DNA from: Pachyseris speciosa | Taxonomy: Eukaryota > Cnidaria > Anthozoa > Scleractinia > Pachyseridae | Reading direction: 5' to 3' | Length of the DNA: 64,000 nt | Assembly: GCA_016490735.1 (NCBI GenBank) | Contig: JAEMWC010000215.1 | Span: forward strand, 169,501-233,500 | Part shown: positions 30,428 through 43,215 of the stretch, piece by piece | Numbering within the stretch: the stretch's first letter is position 1 | Layout of the letters: every line of letters begins with the position of its first letter | Position numbers and translations under genes: made by a program | The notes under the pieces: generated by a model | Seen by the model: the letters and a program-made list of their open reading frames with translations, nothing else | Databases searched by the model: none | What the model was told of the DNA's origin: nothing

Positions 30428-33400
30428 ATATTCAATCATTATACGGCAGTTCAAATATATGATTTTCATATATTCAGTTTCATATATTCATTCTCTTATG
30501 AAACGAAAATTGTAGATAAATGCGAATTAATCACGGCTGTCTGACAGTTGCTAACCTTTTATGCCTATGTCATAAATTTACAAATCCATGAAGTAGTCAA
30601 AAGAAAAAGAATAATAGTCTGTGAAAGCAGTGAATATCCACTCTTGTGTGACAAATAGTCAGTTAGTGCTTTGAAGTCTTTATTGACGCCACTTGCTATT
30701 TCAGCAACTTCATTTAGGTAGATTCGCACACCATCCACGCGTATTCCGTTTTCGGTCGTTTTTATTTGAAGCTGTGAAGACTTTTAAAAATTTTCACTGT
30801 ACATTCACACGTGTTCATTTTTTAAAACCTTTTCGTTTTCAATTTGTTTGGCTTTCTCAAGTAAACGATTAGGGACGATGAAATACTCGTAATCAATTCT
30901 AACGATGTTGTTATGAGGTCGTTTTCAAATCAGTATTCAGCATCTTAGTTTCTCGTTTATGATCAAGGAAATTTTTGTCGGTTTCACCGTATATAATCGT
31001 GGCTGCGTGCTTATTAGTTGTACTGAACAAACAGTATGTAAAGGATCTATGCATGTTTCCGCATTATTTACATGAGAAAAGACACCGCCCTTTTGTTATC
31101 AAGTAGGATCATAGAAAACGAAAGAAACTGGCTATTGTTAGTCAAGACACAATGTTTCCTCGTTTACTGAATTCAAGCACACGTCCGTTTATGGCGTGTT
31201 AGAATTCACTACAGAATAATGTTCACTCTGTAACTTTATCAGAATATGACCTTGCAGTTCGTTTTTTCAGATGATATAATTAAAAATTTGAGAAAGCCAA
31301 AACACGACACCAGGCACAAACACCACAAAAGAAATCCGACAATAGGTTAAAGCTAGGTTAAAGGAGGGGCAAACCTGCCTTAGGCACAGCTATTATAAAC
31401 GCTGGCAGTAGTAGCAGGTTTTCAGGCTTTATTTTCACTACTACTTAAGCCGAGTGTTCATAATTGCGATGATCAGTCACATATTTAATCATTATTCCGC
31501 AGTTCAAACATATGATTTTCATATATTCATTTTCATATATTCATTCTCATATAAAACTAGAAATGTAGATAAATGCGAATTAATCAGGGCTGTGTCTGAC
31601 CGTGCTAACCTTTTATGCCTATGTCATAAATTTACCAATACATCAAGTTGTCAAAGGAAAAAGAATAAAAGTCTCTTAAAGCAGTGAATATCCACTCTTG
31701 TGTGACAAATAGTCGGTTAATGCTTTGAAGTCCTTACTACAGCAACTTCATTTAAGTAGATTCGCCCAACATCCACGCGTAGTGCGTTTTTCGGCGGTCG
31801 TTTTTATTTGAAGCTGTGACGAATTTTCACTGTACATTTACACGTGTTCATTTTTAAAAACCTTTTTGTTTTCAATTTGTTTGGCTTTCTCAAGTCAACG
31901 ATTAGGGAAGATGGAATCAATTCTAACGATGTTGATATGAGTCAGGTCGTTTTCAAATCAGTATTCAGTATTTTAGTTTCTCGTTTATGATCAAGGAAAT
32001 TTTTGTCGGTTTCACCGTATATAAGGGTGGCTGCGTGCTTATTAGTTGTACTGAACAAACAGTATGTAAAGGATCTATGCATGTTTCCGCATTATTTACA
32101 TGAGAAAAGACACCGCCCTTTTGTTATCAAGTAGGATCATAGAAAAGCGAAAGAAACTGGCTACTGTTAGTTAAGACACAATGTTTCCTCGTTTACTGAA
32201 TTCAAGCACACGTCCGTTTATGGCGTGTTAGAATTCACTACAGAATAATGTTCACTCTGTAACTTTATCCAAATATGACCATGCAGTTCGTTTTCTCAGA
32301 ATTTGAGAAAGCCAAAACACGACACCAGGCACAAACACCACAAAAGAAATCGGAATATAGCTAAAAGTTAGGTTAAAGCAGGGGGAAACCTGCCTTAGGC
32401 ACAGCTATTCAAAACGCTACTTCAAAAGCCGTAAAATGCAAACATTTAGTTGGCTTGATTACAAAACGCCACTGATAATTCTCTATTTACCACAGATCAA
32501 GACAAACATTCAATCAAGCCAAACAAACTCTTTCAAACATAACCGGTTGTCACTGCCGGCTGTAAATTATGCCAATCCTTATCAGTACGGATACGTTGTT
32601 AAGTCCCAGTTATGATTAGTTAAGCGAAACGGTAATTTAATGCTTATTTTAAAACACCGCTTTTTGTTGCTGAAAGTAAATAAGTTTCACCACTCTATGT
32701 TAGTTTTAAATGCATTCCTAGCCATTTCAGAGGACTTTTATTTAAAAGTTTTGCAGGAGAGCACGCCCCCGGACCCTCTAGTTGACTCATGCTAACGCGT
32801 TCGAAGTGAGGTCCCCCCTCCAATTGCAAACTTCCTGCGCGGGCTCTGTAGAGTCCGAATACTGCTAATATTAAAGGTTTTTGCATTGAATGTTCTTAAA
32901 GTCTAAGAGACTTTGTGTGGCTTGCTTAAGTCTTTGGCTTGGTCTGGCGTGAATTAAGAGTTTTTCGTTTAGTAATCTTTGCTTGGTTTGTCGCTATTGG
33001 TAAGTATTAAAACAAAAATGTAGGCAACAGTTCGCAACTGAGCTAATCAAGGCACAGCTTACACATAACTCCCTTACTGAGTTCGAACGTTGAAAGGGGG
33101 TAAGATTTGTCAAGGTGTGGCATTCCAGCGGCATAATAACTAACCGTAGAACAGCCATGTTGAGGCGTGCCTTTTGTTTACCGAGAACTGAATCGATTTC
33201 TATCCCCAAAATACTGAGTTATAGTCATGATTGCAACAGACCGTGTAGTGAACTAAATTACTTTTGATCAAACTGTGTTGAAAATCAGGAAGTGAGCTGG
33301 ACAAACACTGCACAATTTAACATCAACCGTATCCAAAAAGAAAGAAAACTAGTGTACTTACCGCTGTAATATTTGAACACAGAGAAAGAACTCTTATCAT

Positions 33401-35734
33401 GAAGAACTTGAACAGAGCAATATCACTTGGCAGTGTAAGGTCTCTGGCGTCCCTTTCACTAGGCGTGTTTTGTTTGTTCGACGGCAAGCTATATAATTGG
33501 TCCAGAGACCTTTCCTGACATGTTTTACTGAGATTTGTTGTTTTGACAATGAATTCACTTGGAGGGGGTGGGGGGGGAGGGGAGGTTGGGGGGTGGAGGG
33601 GTGGCAGTGACGGACAAGCCTTTATGTTTTTGGGTCAAAATTCGAGTTCAAAACTAAGAAAATGATTTATACTAGAAGCGGTCTTATAAATTCCAAGAGA
33701 AATCTTCCTTATTTACATTATTGTACAAGTATTAGAGCTCAAGCTATTAATTTAAAACGCTTAGTCCTGCTGCAAAAACGAGCTATGAGAAGACGAAATC
33801 TGGTGGAACGGTAATCAGACGACTAATCACTGACTAATGTCGACAGAATTTATTTCACGCTTTGTTACTATGGCATTACTTCTGAGAAAATAAGAGAGCG
33901 ACACCAAATTATAAAAACCTCTTCGATTTCGAAGAAAAGCACTTTCTGAACGCCTTGTGGTCAGTGGTTTGCACGTCTGATTTAAGATCGCACATTCAGG
34001 CAATCGGACTGCTTGCTGGAAGGCGATGGACTAAAAGCGGACTTTATACCTTGTACCAGGATGTCGCTTATACCTGTGATTATGCGTTTGACACCTTTCG
34101 CAGTTCCCTATTATCTGTTTTTACAGTTCACGTTTTCATTGCAAGAATCGAGGTCGGTTATAGAGTGTTTTCATTCACGTGACTACCGGTCATATCGCTT
34201 TACTGAAATTAAGCGAAAAGGTAATTTAATGCTTGTTTTAAAACACCGCTTTTTGTTGCTGAAAGTAAATAAGTTTCACCACACTATGTTAGTTTTAAAT
34301 GCATTACTAGCCATTTCAAAGGACTTTAATTTAAAAGTTTTGCGGGAGAGCACGCTCCCGGACCCCCTAGTTGACTCATGCTAACGCGTTCAAAGTGAGG
34401 TCCCATCTCCAATTGCAAACTTCCTTCGCGGGTTCTGTAGAATCCGAATACTGCTAATAAAGGTTTTTGCATTGAATGCTCCTAAAGTCTAAAAGACGTT
34501 GTGTGGCTTGCTTGAGTCTTTGGCTTGGTCTGGCGTGAATTAAGAGTTTTTCGTTAGTAATCTTTGCTTGGTTTGTCGCTATTGGTAAGTATTAAAACAA
34601 AAACGTAGGCAACAGTTCGCAACTGAGCGAATCAAGGCACAGCTTACACCTAACTCCCTTACTGAGTTCGAACGTTGAAAGGGGGTAAGATTTGTTAGTA
34701 TGGCATTTCAGCGGCATAATAACTAATCGTAGAACAGCCATGTTGAGGCGTGCCTTTTGTTTACCGAGAACTGAATCGATTTCTATCCCTCAAATACTGA
34801 GGTAGCTGTCATGATTGCAGCAGACCGTGCAGTGAACTAAATTACTTTAGACCAGACTGTGTTGAAAATCAGAAACTGAGCTTGTTCCACGGCAAGTTAT
34901 CTAATTGGTCCAGAGACCTTTCCTGACACGTTTTACTGAGATTTGTTGTCATGACAATGAATTCATTTGGTGGGGTTGGGGGTGGGGGGGGGGGTTGACC
35001 GACAAGCCTGCATGTTTTTGGGTCAAAATTCGAGTTCAAAACTAAGAAAATGATTTATACAAGAAGCGGTCTTACAAATTCTAAGAGGAATCTTCCTTAT
35101 TTACATTATTGTACAAGTTTTAGAGCTCAAGCTACTAATTTAAAACGCTTAGTTTTTGCTGCAAAAGCGAGCTATGGAAGGCGAAGTGTGGTGGAACGGT
35201 AATCAGACGACTAATGTCGACAGAATTTATTTCACGCTTTAAACACGTTCTTAAGCCTCAGGGGGTATTCTAAAACTTCAGTTTTGGCAAAAGTTTGATA
35301 TTTTATGGTAAAAAGTGCCAGAAAATCGGTCACATTTTGCACCAAATGGGCTAGAAATGTTTAAATATGCCAACGTACGAATACCACTTTTACAGAAAAA
35401 CACAATATGCATGATTTTTGCCAACTTTGGATCAAACTAACATGTCACAAATAGCGAGAATTTATGGCAGAGTTACCTGGAGTCTGGAAAAGCACACTGG
35501 CATGGAACTTGTTTAACAAAATCTGCTAGTTTTTGCAGAAACTAAGTTTCAAGAAATTCAGAAATATTGAATTCTGTTACCAGATACAGAAATAAGTGTC
35601 ACAAATTGTAAAGACCTGTGAAAACTTTTCAAAGCCGAGAAAAAATTCGTTTATTTCTGGCAATAAATAGCCTTAAATAATTTAGCGTGGACACTTTTTG
35701 TAGTTTTTGGTAAATTGTTAATCGAGTACGCAAA

Positions 35735-35880
35735 ATGACCCTGGAAAATTCCAACGTCGTTTTTCTCACCACCAAATGACCATGGAAATTTCCAACGTCG
35801 TTTTTCTTACCACCACATGACCTTGGAAATTTCCAACGTCTTTTTTTCAACACTAAATGACCTTAGAAATTTCCAACGTC
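35735..35880 (+). repeat. 41-bp tandem repeat, about 3.5 copies
   Basis: ATGACC...GGAAATTTCCAACGTCGTTT recurs with starts at 35735, 35776, 35817 and 35857. Confidence 0.9.
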
Positions 35881-36030
35881 ACATTTTTAGAAAAAGTGCA
35901 AAATGGCTTGTGAAGAAAACACAAAGAAATTTCTGAGGTTTCAAGATCAAGACGAAAGCTATACAACAGTTTAGTTTTAGTTTCGCAAACAAGCCCATTT
36001 TAGTACAGTTAGGAAAATTTATTCTGCAGA

Positions 36031-36255
36031 ATGGCCTCAAACCAGTACAAAACGCATCAGATGCATGAACATTGTGTTTGCGTTAGAGTTCGGAGGCAGA
36101 ACATGCACTATACCCCGTGCATGTGCGAATTATTAATGGTGCTGTTTTTTGTCGTTATTTCACTTTGCGCACAAGGTCGGCGTACATTGTGGAATGACAA
36201 TACTTTTCCGAGAGCCTCGAAGTCTCGCTACGGTTGCAATCACGGCCTGCCAAGG
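36031..36255 (+). CDS. possible first exon of a secreted protein
   Basis: The frame contains a signal-peptide-like stretch (MCELLMVLFFVVISLCAQG) followed by RRTLWNDNTFPRASKSRYGC and ends at CCAAG before GTAAAT, a usable donor. No downstream exon is recognised and no family is apparent, so this may be chance. Confidence 0.25.
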
Positions 36256-37299
36256 TAAATATGAGCATTGAACGACAAATCAACCAAAATCATGTTAAGA
36301 CATCTTTTATTGTTTATCTGCTTCTTCCCTAAACGGAAGCCAAATACAGAAGGAAATGATACATTAGATTTTTTAAAACTGGCTAGTATGCTCGAACCTA
36401 GTGTAATATCACTGGGAAATCAGCGCTTTAAATTAATCAGATTGCCGCGAACCATTACTTTAAATGCACTGTCACGATTAGTTCGATAAATTTCACAACA
36501 GTTTCACTTACTTGACCTTTCATTATGCATCTGTAGCGTAGCTCTTTGATAAACTATATGCACCACGCATAACCTAGCGTAGCTATTGCATCGTTTTCGA
36601 ACATTCCGCGTTAAAACAGAAAGGCGTTCTTCTGTCGAAGACTCACAGTTGAAATGAGCGGCTAGTGGCCTTTTGGCGGTTTGGGAGCCGTTATTCTGCG
36701 GTTGCCAAAGGAATGCGGTAAGTACTAGGAATGTGCCGGCATAATTTTTATTGAAAAGACCGGATGTGATACAAATTTCGTTTTTTCTGTACTGTCATTA
36801 GCCGAATTCTTCCATACATCAAAACAAAAATTAAAATTACGACATTCGTTATAAGTTAGGGCTTCGCGAATGTAGAATCTAGGAAAACTTCATGCCAACA
36901 CTTCCATCCATGCGGTGAGTACGTGACACAATCTATACCTGTGGTATCAGATTAATAAAATCACACAGGATTTGTTTATTCGAAAGGTGTCACTTCTGTG
37001 ACACTGTGCCCTACCGATGTGCCCTACCGGCACCGGGCTGAAGTTAGCTGCCAATTCACTGCCAATTCACCAGCTGCCAATTCGCCGTTTAGAAGAACGC
37101 TGCCAATTCGTTTCCCTTGAGGTTTTTCGGAAAAACTTTCTGTTATTCAAAGGTTCATTCTTCGCTATGATGTAAAATGTAATTTGCGCACAAGCGCGTT
37201 ACAAAACGCAAAATGCGCAGAGAAACCTCGTGTAGTCAGAAAGACTGTCTTGGGCTTAGTGAGTTTTCAAACAGAGCGATCAATATGCAAAGTACCTGA

Positions 37300-38208
37300 C
37301 TTAATAACTCCCCAACCTTTGGTATCTGAAATATCGTTTCGCTTTCAACCTAATGCTTATACACCGGCTAGCTCATCTCTCGATATCTCAGTCCTGTCTC
37401 TTTTCATTCGCTAATAATTTCAGGTTCCCCAACACAGTGAATATTTGCTAATGTGTACTCCGTTATGTCACGTCATCCACTTTTTGACCTTGAATAACTA
37501 TGTCTGTGGAATCCCCACCATGAAAAATGACATATGACGTTAAAGTACCGACAACAGGCATGCCATCTCTTGGTAACTCAGTCCGTTTTCCTTACCGTTG
37601 CTCTTACTTATGGATACCCGAACATCACTCCTTTTAAAACACAGGAACAGCGTCTTGTCACGAAATCCAGGGTTTGTATTTGAATAACTCTATTTGCAGT
37701 GTTATAACCGCGACAAATGATAAATCGTGTCAAAGTTACGTTAACATTTATGCCATCTCTCGATATAAACGCCCCGTCTCTTTGTCTTTGCACTAATAAT
37801 AAAAGCGCAAATATCGTGCATGTTGATTAGCGTTTTCGCCGTCAACCAGTAAAAGCTAATTTTTAAATTGAATAATTATTTTCGCGATTTCTAAACCACG
37901 AATAATGACATATACTAAAACACTGCTGATCACAGTGATTCCATTTCTCCATATCTCATCCCTGTCTCCTTAGCTTTCTAAATAATTACAGGCTCTCGAA
38001 AATCGCCAAAGGTAACGAAAGTTGCCAGTATATGACACATAATCGACATTTTGAACTTTAATAACTTTTCTTGTGGTATCGTCAGCGCAACAATGAAATA
38101 TCCTCAGAAAGTACAGCAAATGATCATTCCATGCCTCGATATTTCAGCCCTGTCTCTGTTTGCTTTCCCTTAATTGTTGAATCCCCAACATGGCACATAT
38201 TAACTGTC
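37300..38208 (+). repeat. ~190-bp satellite with alternating A/B monomers, left segment
   Basis: CCATCTCT-centred phrases recur about every 190 bp (near 37,370, 37,562, 37,750, 37,942 and 38,132). A-type monomers read GTGATTCCATYTCTCCATAT then TAATAATTACAGGCTC. B-type read GATCATTCCAT..CTCGATAT then TTGTTGAATCCCCAACATGG. The sequence stops abruptly at 38,208 and the same family resumes at 60,518. Confidence 0.85.
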
Positions 38209-38297
38209 AGCTAGTCTCTCATATACCGGGAAATGAAATTGTTAACCATTATCTAAGAGTAAAATATTAGAAGTAACCGCCGTCAGTAAGTATATAA

Positions 38298-39990
38298 GTG
38301 CTGTGGGCATAGAAGAATGGTTGGCACAGAGGTACAGTGGGCACTGAGATACAGTGTGCACAGAAGAACAGTAAGCACAGAGGATCAGTGGGCACAGAGG
38401 TACAGTGGGCACTAAGATACGGTGGGCACAGGGGAATAGCGGGCACAGAGATGCAGTGAGCACAGAGGTACAGTGGGCACAGAGGAACAGTGGGCACAGA
38501 GGTAAAGTGGGCACAGAGGTACAGTCGGCACACAAGAACAGTGGGCACAGAGGTACAGTAAGCACAGAGGAACGGTAAGCACAGAGGAACAGTTGGCACC
38601 GAGGAACACTGGGCACAGAGGTACAGTGGGCGTACAGGAAAAGTGGGCACACAGGAATTGTGGGCACAGGAACAGTGGGCACAGAAGTAAAGTGGGTGCA
38701 GAGAAACAGTGGCCACTGAGATACAGTGTTCACAGAGGAACAGTGGGCACAGAGGTACAGTGGGTACAGGGGAACAGTGGGCACAGAGGAACAGCGGGCA
38801 TAGAGGTGCAGTGGGCACATAGGTACCGTGGGTACAGAGGAACAGTTGGCACAAAGGTACAGTGAGTACAAACGAACAGTGGGCACACAGGAACAGTGGT
38901 CTTAGAGGTACAGTGGGCGCACAGGAACAGTGGGCACACAGGAATTGTGGGCACAGAGGTGCAGTGGGCACAAAGAAAGAGAGGGTACAGAGCTACAGTG
39001 GGTACAGGGGAACAGTGGGCACAGAGGAACAGCGGGCACAGAGGTGCAGTGGGCACAGAGGTTCATTGGGTACAGAGGTACAGAGGGCACACAGGTACAG
39101 TGGGCACACAGGAACAGTGGTCTTAGAGGTACAGTGGGCGCACAGGAACAGTAGGAACACAGGAATTGTGGGCACAGGAACAATGGGCACAGAGGTAAAG
39201 TGGGTGCAGAGATACAGTGGGCACTGAGATACAGTGTGCAGAGAGGAATATTGGGCACAGAGGTACAGCGGATATAGGAATAGTGGGCACAGAGGAACAG
39301 TGGGCACAGAGGTGCAGTGGGCACAAAGGAACAGTGGGCACATAGGTACAGTGGGTACAGGGGAACAGTGGGAACAGAGGAATAGTGGGCACAGAGGAAC
39401 AGTGGGCACAGAGGACCAGTGGATACAGAGGAATAGTGGGCACAGAGGAACAGTGGGCACAGAGGTGCAGTGGGCACAAATGAACAGTGGGCAGAGAGGT
39501 ACAGTGGGTACAGGGGAACAGTGGGCACAGAGGAATAGTGGGCACAGAGGAACAGTAGGCACAGAGGTGCAGTTGGCACTGAGGAAGAGTGGGCACAGAG
39601 GTACAGTGGGCACAGAGGAACAGTGAGCACAGAGAAACAGTGGGCACAGAGGTACAGTGGGCAAAGAGGAACAGTGGGCGCACAGGAACAGTGGGCACAC
39701 AGGAACAGTGGGCAAAGAGGAACTGTGGGCACACAGGAACAGTGGGCACATAGGAATTGCGGGCACAGAGGAACAGTGGGCACAGAATAAAAGTGGTCAC
39801 AGGGGAACAGTGGGCACAGGGGAACAGTGGGCACAGAGGAACAGTGGGCACAGAGGAACAGAAAGCACAGAGGAACATAGGGCACAGAGGAGCAGTGGGC
39901 ATAGAGGACCAGTGGTTACAGAGGGCCAGTAGGAACAGAGGAACACTGGGCACAGAGGAACAGTGTGCACAGGTAAACTGTGGCCACACA
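38298..39990 (+). repeat. 17-bp minisatellite array, left (about 100 copies)
   Basis: Variants of GTGGGCACAGAGGAACA repeat over 1.7 kb. Seventeen is not a multiple of three and the unit has no stop on the minus strand, so all three minus frames are open and give the same 17-residue repeat; the long frames here are not genes. Confidence 0.97.
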
Positions 39991-40127
39991 GGAACATAAA
40001 GCCTTTTGTGAATTAACTGATTGAAAATTTATGCATTGTGTTCATCCATGTTGAGCAGTCTTTTCAAAGCTGATCTACCGGTCCACTTATATTCCTGCTT
40101 AAAATTCAAGGGTTGTCCAATACACCC

Positions 40128-40580
40128 AAATCGAGGCGATTCGTCTATGTTAGCAGACGTCTCTTGTTACCGGAGGTCGATTCGCGAGAGTCTTAGAATA
40201 CTGTTGAAAGGCAACGGGGAGGGTGGATTACGTTGTCGATTCGACTCGATTCGATCGATTCGTCTGTGTTGGCAGTCGAATCGTCTCACCGCAAGTCGAT
40301 TCGGGAGAGTCGGCTTAGACTCATGATCAATACCGCTGCAAGGGAACAGGGAGGGTGGAATACGTTGTCGATTCGACTCGATTCGAGCGAATCGATCGAT
40401 TTGTCTGTATGGCAGTCGAATCGTCTCACCGTAAGTTGATTCGCGAGAGTCTTAGACTCAATACCACTGCAAGGTAACAGGGAGGGTGGAATACGTTGTC
40501 GATTCGAATCGATCGATTCGTCTGTGTGAAAGTCGAATCGTCTCACCGGAAGTCGATTCGCGAGAGTCTTAAACACAATA
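40128..40580 (+). repeat. TCGATTCG-rich ~140-bp internal repeat, 3-4 copies (in each 3.29-kb unit)
   Basis: The phrase TACGTTGTCGATTCGA, then TCGTCTCACCG, then GATTCGCGAGAGTCTTAGA recurs three to four times. The block is present in all five units and, degenerate, at 57,872-58,470. Confidence 0.9.
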
Positions 40581-42694
40581 GCGCTTCTTAAGGTATTAGG
40601 ATACCCAAAATGACCATAGTTAGAAACAGAGCTTTTAAATGAGCGCTCGCAGAGGAAACCCCGGCAACCTATACATTTTCTGAAAGCTTAATAGTTTTAG
40701 AATTCAATGTCGAGATCAAAATTGTAGAAAAAGAAAACGAGTAATATATATTAACAGGGAAAGTTAAATCCAAGGCTTCGCCTTAATCACGTTCGTTTCC
40801 CCCACGCGAGAATTTGGAGCGACACGGTTGACATCGGAAATGTTTCCTCACTCTTCGCCCTCAAAAGAGGTGTCTGCGATTTTTCCATTTTTTTCTTTGT
40901 TTTTTCCCTACACTCCCCTGAAGATTGATACTAAAAGTGTTCACGTATCCTTTCACAAAACAGGCCATAAATTTAAACTGAAGCGAATTTCCAAAAAGCC
41001 GACAGCTTTTTGCAAAGGACGTATCTTAAAACATTCGAGCCGATTTGCAGCCTAATCGGTCAGAGGATGCGGGAAAACGAGCTTAAAATGTTTACCCTTC
41101 ACCAAGATTTTATTTTATTTTATTTTATTTTATAGAGAAAAAGACGGAAAACCATTTCCCAGCTTGATACTAATGCGTCTGGGTGTTACGACTCTGCTCA
41201 TGGTGAAAGAGTAAATGACTCTCTTCTAGCTTCTCGCCATCCAGTTACTTTAACAATTTTTCCTGATTAAAATATGAGCCGCAATCGATTGAAGCGAGAC
41301 TGTGTGCACGGTCATCTCTGAAGGGTATTCTGTCGCTCCTTTGCCGTTTGGGCTCCTCTGCCGATGTAAATTGACACCGCGACTTTTTCTTGCGCTTTCG
41401 CGAGGACATCACGACAATAAACACAGTAGAGCTAAGATAATTTTTCTGGAAAAAGTAATGATACCGAAGGCGATTAGAAGGAAGGCTTGATTGCACGCTT
41501 GTTTTATTGTGATGAAATGCACGGCTACGAGTTCATATGACACGCGACTTGCGGTGAATATTAGTTTATAGCGGCGACAGAGCTGTTGGCAGAAACTTGT
41601 CAGCGCATAATTAGCCATAACAGCATCACAAAAATAGTTTTTCGTAATTCTTTTAAAAAGTAAAACAGCTTTTCTTTCCGTTCTTTTTGCAAAAATGTTC
41701 ATTCTAGTCTAACTGATTCGATCATGAAAATTCTGGTATTTTCAATTTCGGGACAAAATCCGGGTATCCTTATACCTTAAAAACAGCAAGATTCCCTTCG
41801 TCGTCAACTGAAAGTCCTATTTTCTTATCAACTCGCTTTCATGGAGGGCTGTTTTTAGAGTCTTTCAGTTCAAAATATTTACGAGGAAACATGAAGATGG
41901 AAACCGTTTAGACAACAGCCTTACTTCGCTAACAACAATTGTAAACAACTTCGATTCCACTGACTATAACGGGTTGATGACCACATCAGGATCAAAAATA
42001 TCTCAACGAAACAACAGTATTTATATTTGATTCAGCTCAAATGACTTACCCGAGTAAGGATTCCAAAGCAGTTCCCTTTTCCAATTGAGCTTCTAAGCAC
42101 TCGCAAACGTTTTATTGGAAGCAAAATAAGCCTTCAGCAGAGTTCGCGCTCTAAGAGTTACATCTGGCGATAATCACTCAAGGAAAACTGACTGATGCCT
42201 TAATATAATACTTTTACCACATGAGCCACATGTCAACATATTGCAATTGTAATACAGTCCCCATGCCGACTTAATCTAAATTCAGTTCCAGAATGGCACA
42301 TAGTGGGACAAATTATCCCTAACTTTTTATTTTCACCGTCATAATTTAACAAATTTCCCGTTATTTAACCACATTGCCTGTATATTGGCTGCCACAGTTG
42401 AATTGCTTTTGGCTTCACTTAATTTTAGCATGTGAAGGCTTGTCTGTACATAAAACAAAATCCTAGCCACTGTTAAAATAACACGCCTGGTTTTACCAGC
42501 ACAAGCATACTCCAAAACGAAAGTCGAGTGTACCTGTTCAATTTAACAGTTCTGATGGTCATCGGTTTCCAATACGTTCGATGTTTTAAAATGAGCTAAT
42601 TACGTTTATGTAGACGTCCGCACACGCATGTTTTAACTGCGAGGTAGTTAAGTTGGTCAACAGCTGATTCTTGTTGACTTAAGGTGATTCGTCA

Positions 42695-42854
42695 CAATAG
42701 GTGAGTTTCGAATTGTCGAAAAGAAAAGAACCACGTCGAGGTTCAGGGAAATCATTTTCGTTTTCCTTTGTTGTCAACAAAAAAATATGCAAATTATTCA
42801 TCTGAACCTCGACTTGGTTCTTTTGTTCTTCCACAATTCAAAACTAGCCTATTG
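42695..42854. repeat. 160-bp foldback within the 3.29-kb unit
   Basis: CAATAGGTGAGTTTCGAATT...CACGTCGAGGTTCAG is inverted as CTGAACCTCGACTTGG...CAATTCAAAACTAGCCTATT, with arms of about 53 bp. The loop contains ATGCAAAT, the POU-type octamer. It is repeated in every unit (for example from 45,980). Confidence 0.85.
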
Positions 42855-43215
42855 CATGGCGTATCCTTACTGCGCATAATTTATAATTATGGCATCATTT
42901 GGCGCGCTCTCGTGCACATTAGAAACGTGGCGTATTTGCCTAGACATTAGGTTTTGTCAGCCAAAATTTTCCCTTTGTTGTCGTGTTGCAAAGAAACGAG
43001 CACGGTGACCACTGTAACAGGGCTTTTCGAGGGTTTCACTTCCATTGCTGAGCGAGAGGTGCCCTGCCACCTTCCGGGATCTTTCTACATCAAGTGGATC
43101 GGAGCTTCGTTCAGGAACATGGCGTTTATTGTAGATCTTGACTCATTTCGTTACGGGCAGAACTCAAAGCTCTTACTGACAGGCGAATTGTCATATGCGA
43201 ATTCCGACCAGGGGG

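Larger units (their letters stand above)
23304..35240. repeat. tandem array of a diverged ~3-kb noncoding unit, five copies
   Basis: The landmark TGGTGGAACGGTAATCAGAC occurs at 23304, 26192, 29491, 33801 and 35189 in the same orientation, with the same ordered sequence between. Intervals are 2,888, 3,299, 4,310 and 1,388 bp. Copy 1 lacks about 350 bp present in copy 2 at 28,205-28,570. Copy 3 has an internal direct duplication of about 1.05 kb (30,360-31,400 repeated at 31,405-32,400). Copy 4 has lost the middle, joining 34,208 to sequence normally more than 2 kb further on. Copy 5 is cut off near 35,240. Divergence between copies is a few percent. No coding frame is conserved across copies. 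Confidence 0.9.
35241..37299. other. intergenic region between the ~3-kb array and the satellite
   Basis: It holds a 41-bp tandem repeat (35,735-35,880), one possible secreted-protein first exon (36,031-36,255) and a short GCTGCCAATTC repeat near 37,047-37,110. Donor-like strings GCGGTAAGTA (36,716) and GCGGTGAGTA (36,912) occur without a coding frame. Nothing else is recognised. Confidence 0.5.
39926..43215 (+). repeat. 3.29-kb tandem unit, copy 1 of 5
   Basis: It begins inside the 17-bp minisatellite at CCAGTAGGAACAGAGG and ends at GCGAATTCCGACCAGGGGG. It has one extra TTTTA near 41,110 and one base difference near 39,965 relative to later copies. No RNA gene or protein family was recognised inside. 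Confidence 0.95.

Noticed and set aside
38242..39989. Long minus-strand frames up to 327 codons rich in Cys, Pro and Leu
   Set aside because: They are the 17-bp minisatellite read in three frames: the unit has no stop and shifts frame every copy, so all frames give the same repeat.
38298..39990. CRISPR-like array
   Set aside because: The repeats are contiguous 17-mers with no spacers, in an intron-bearing animal genome without cas genes.
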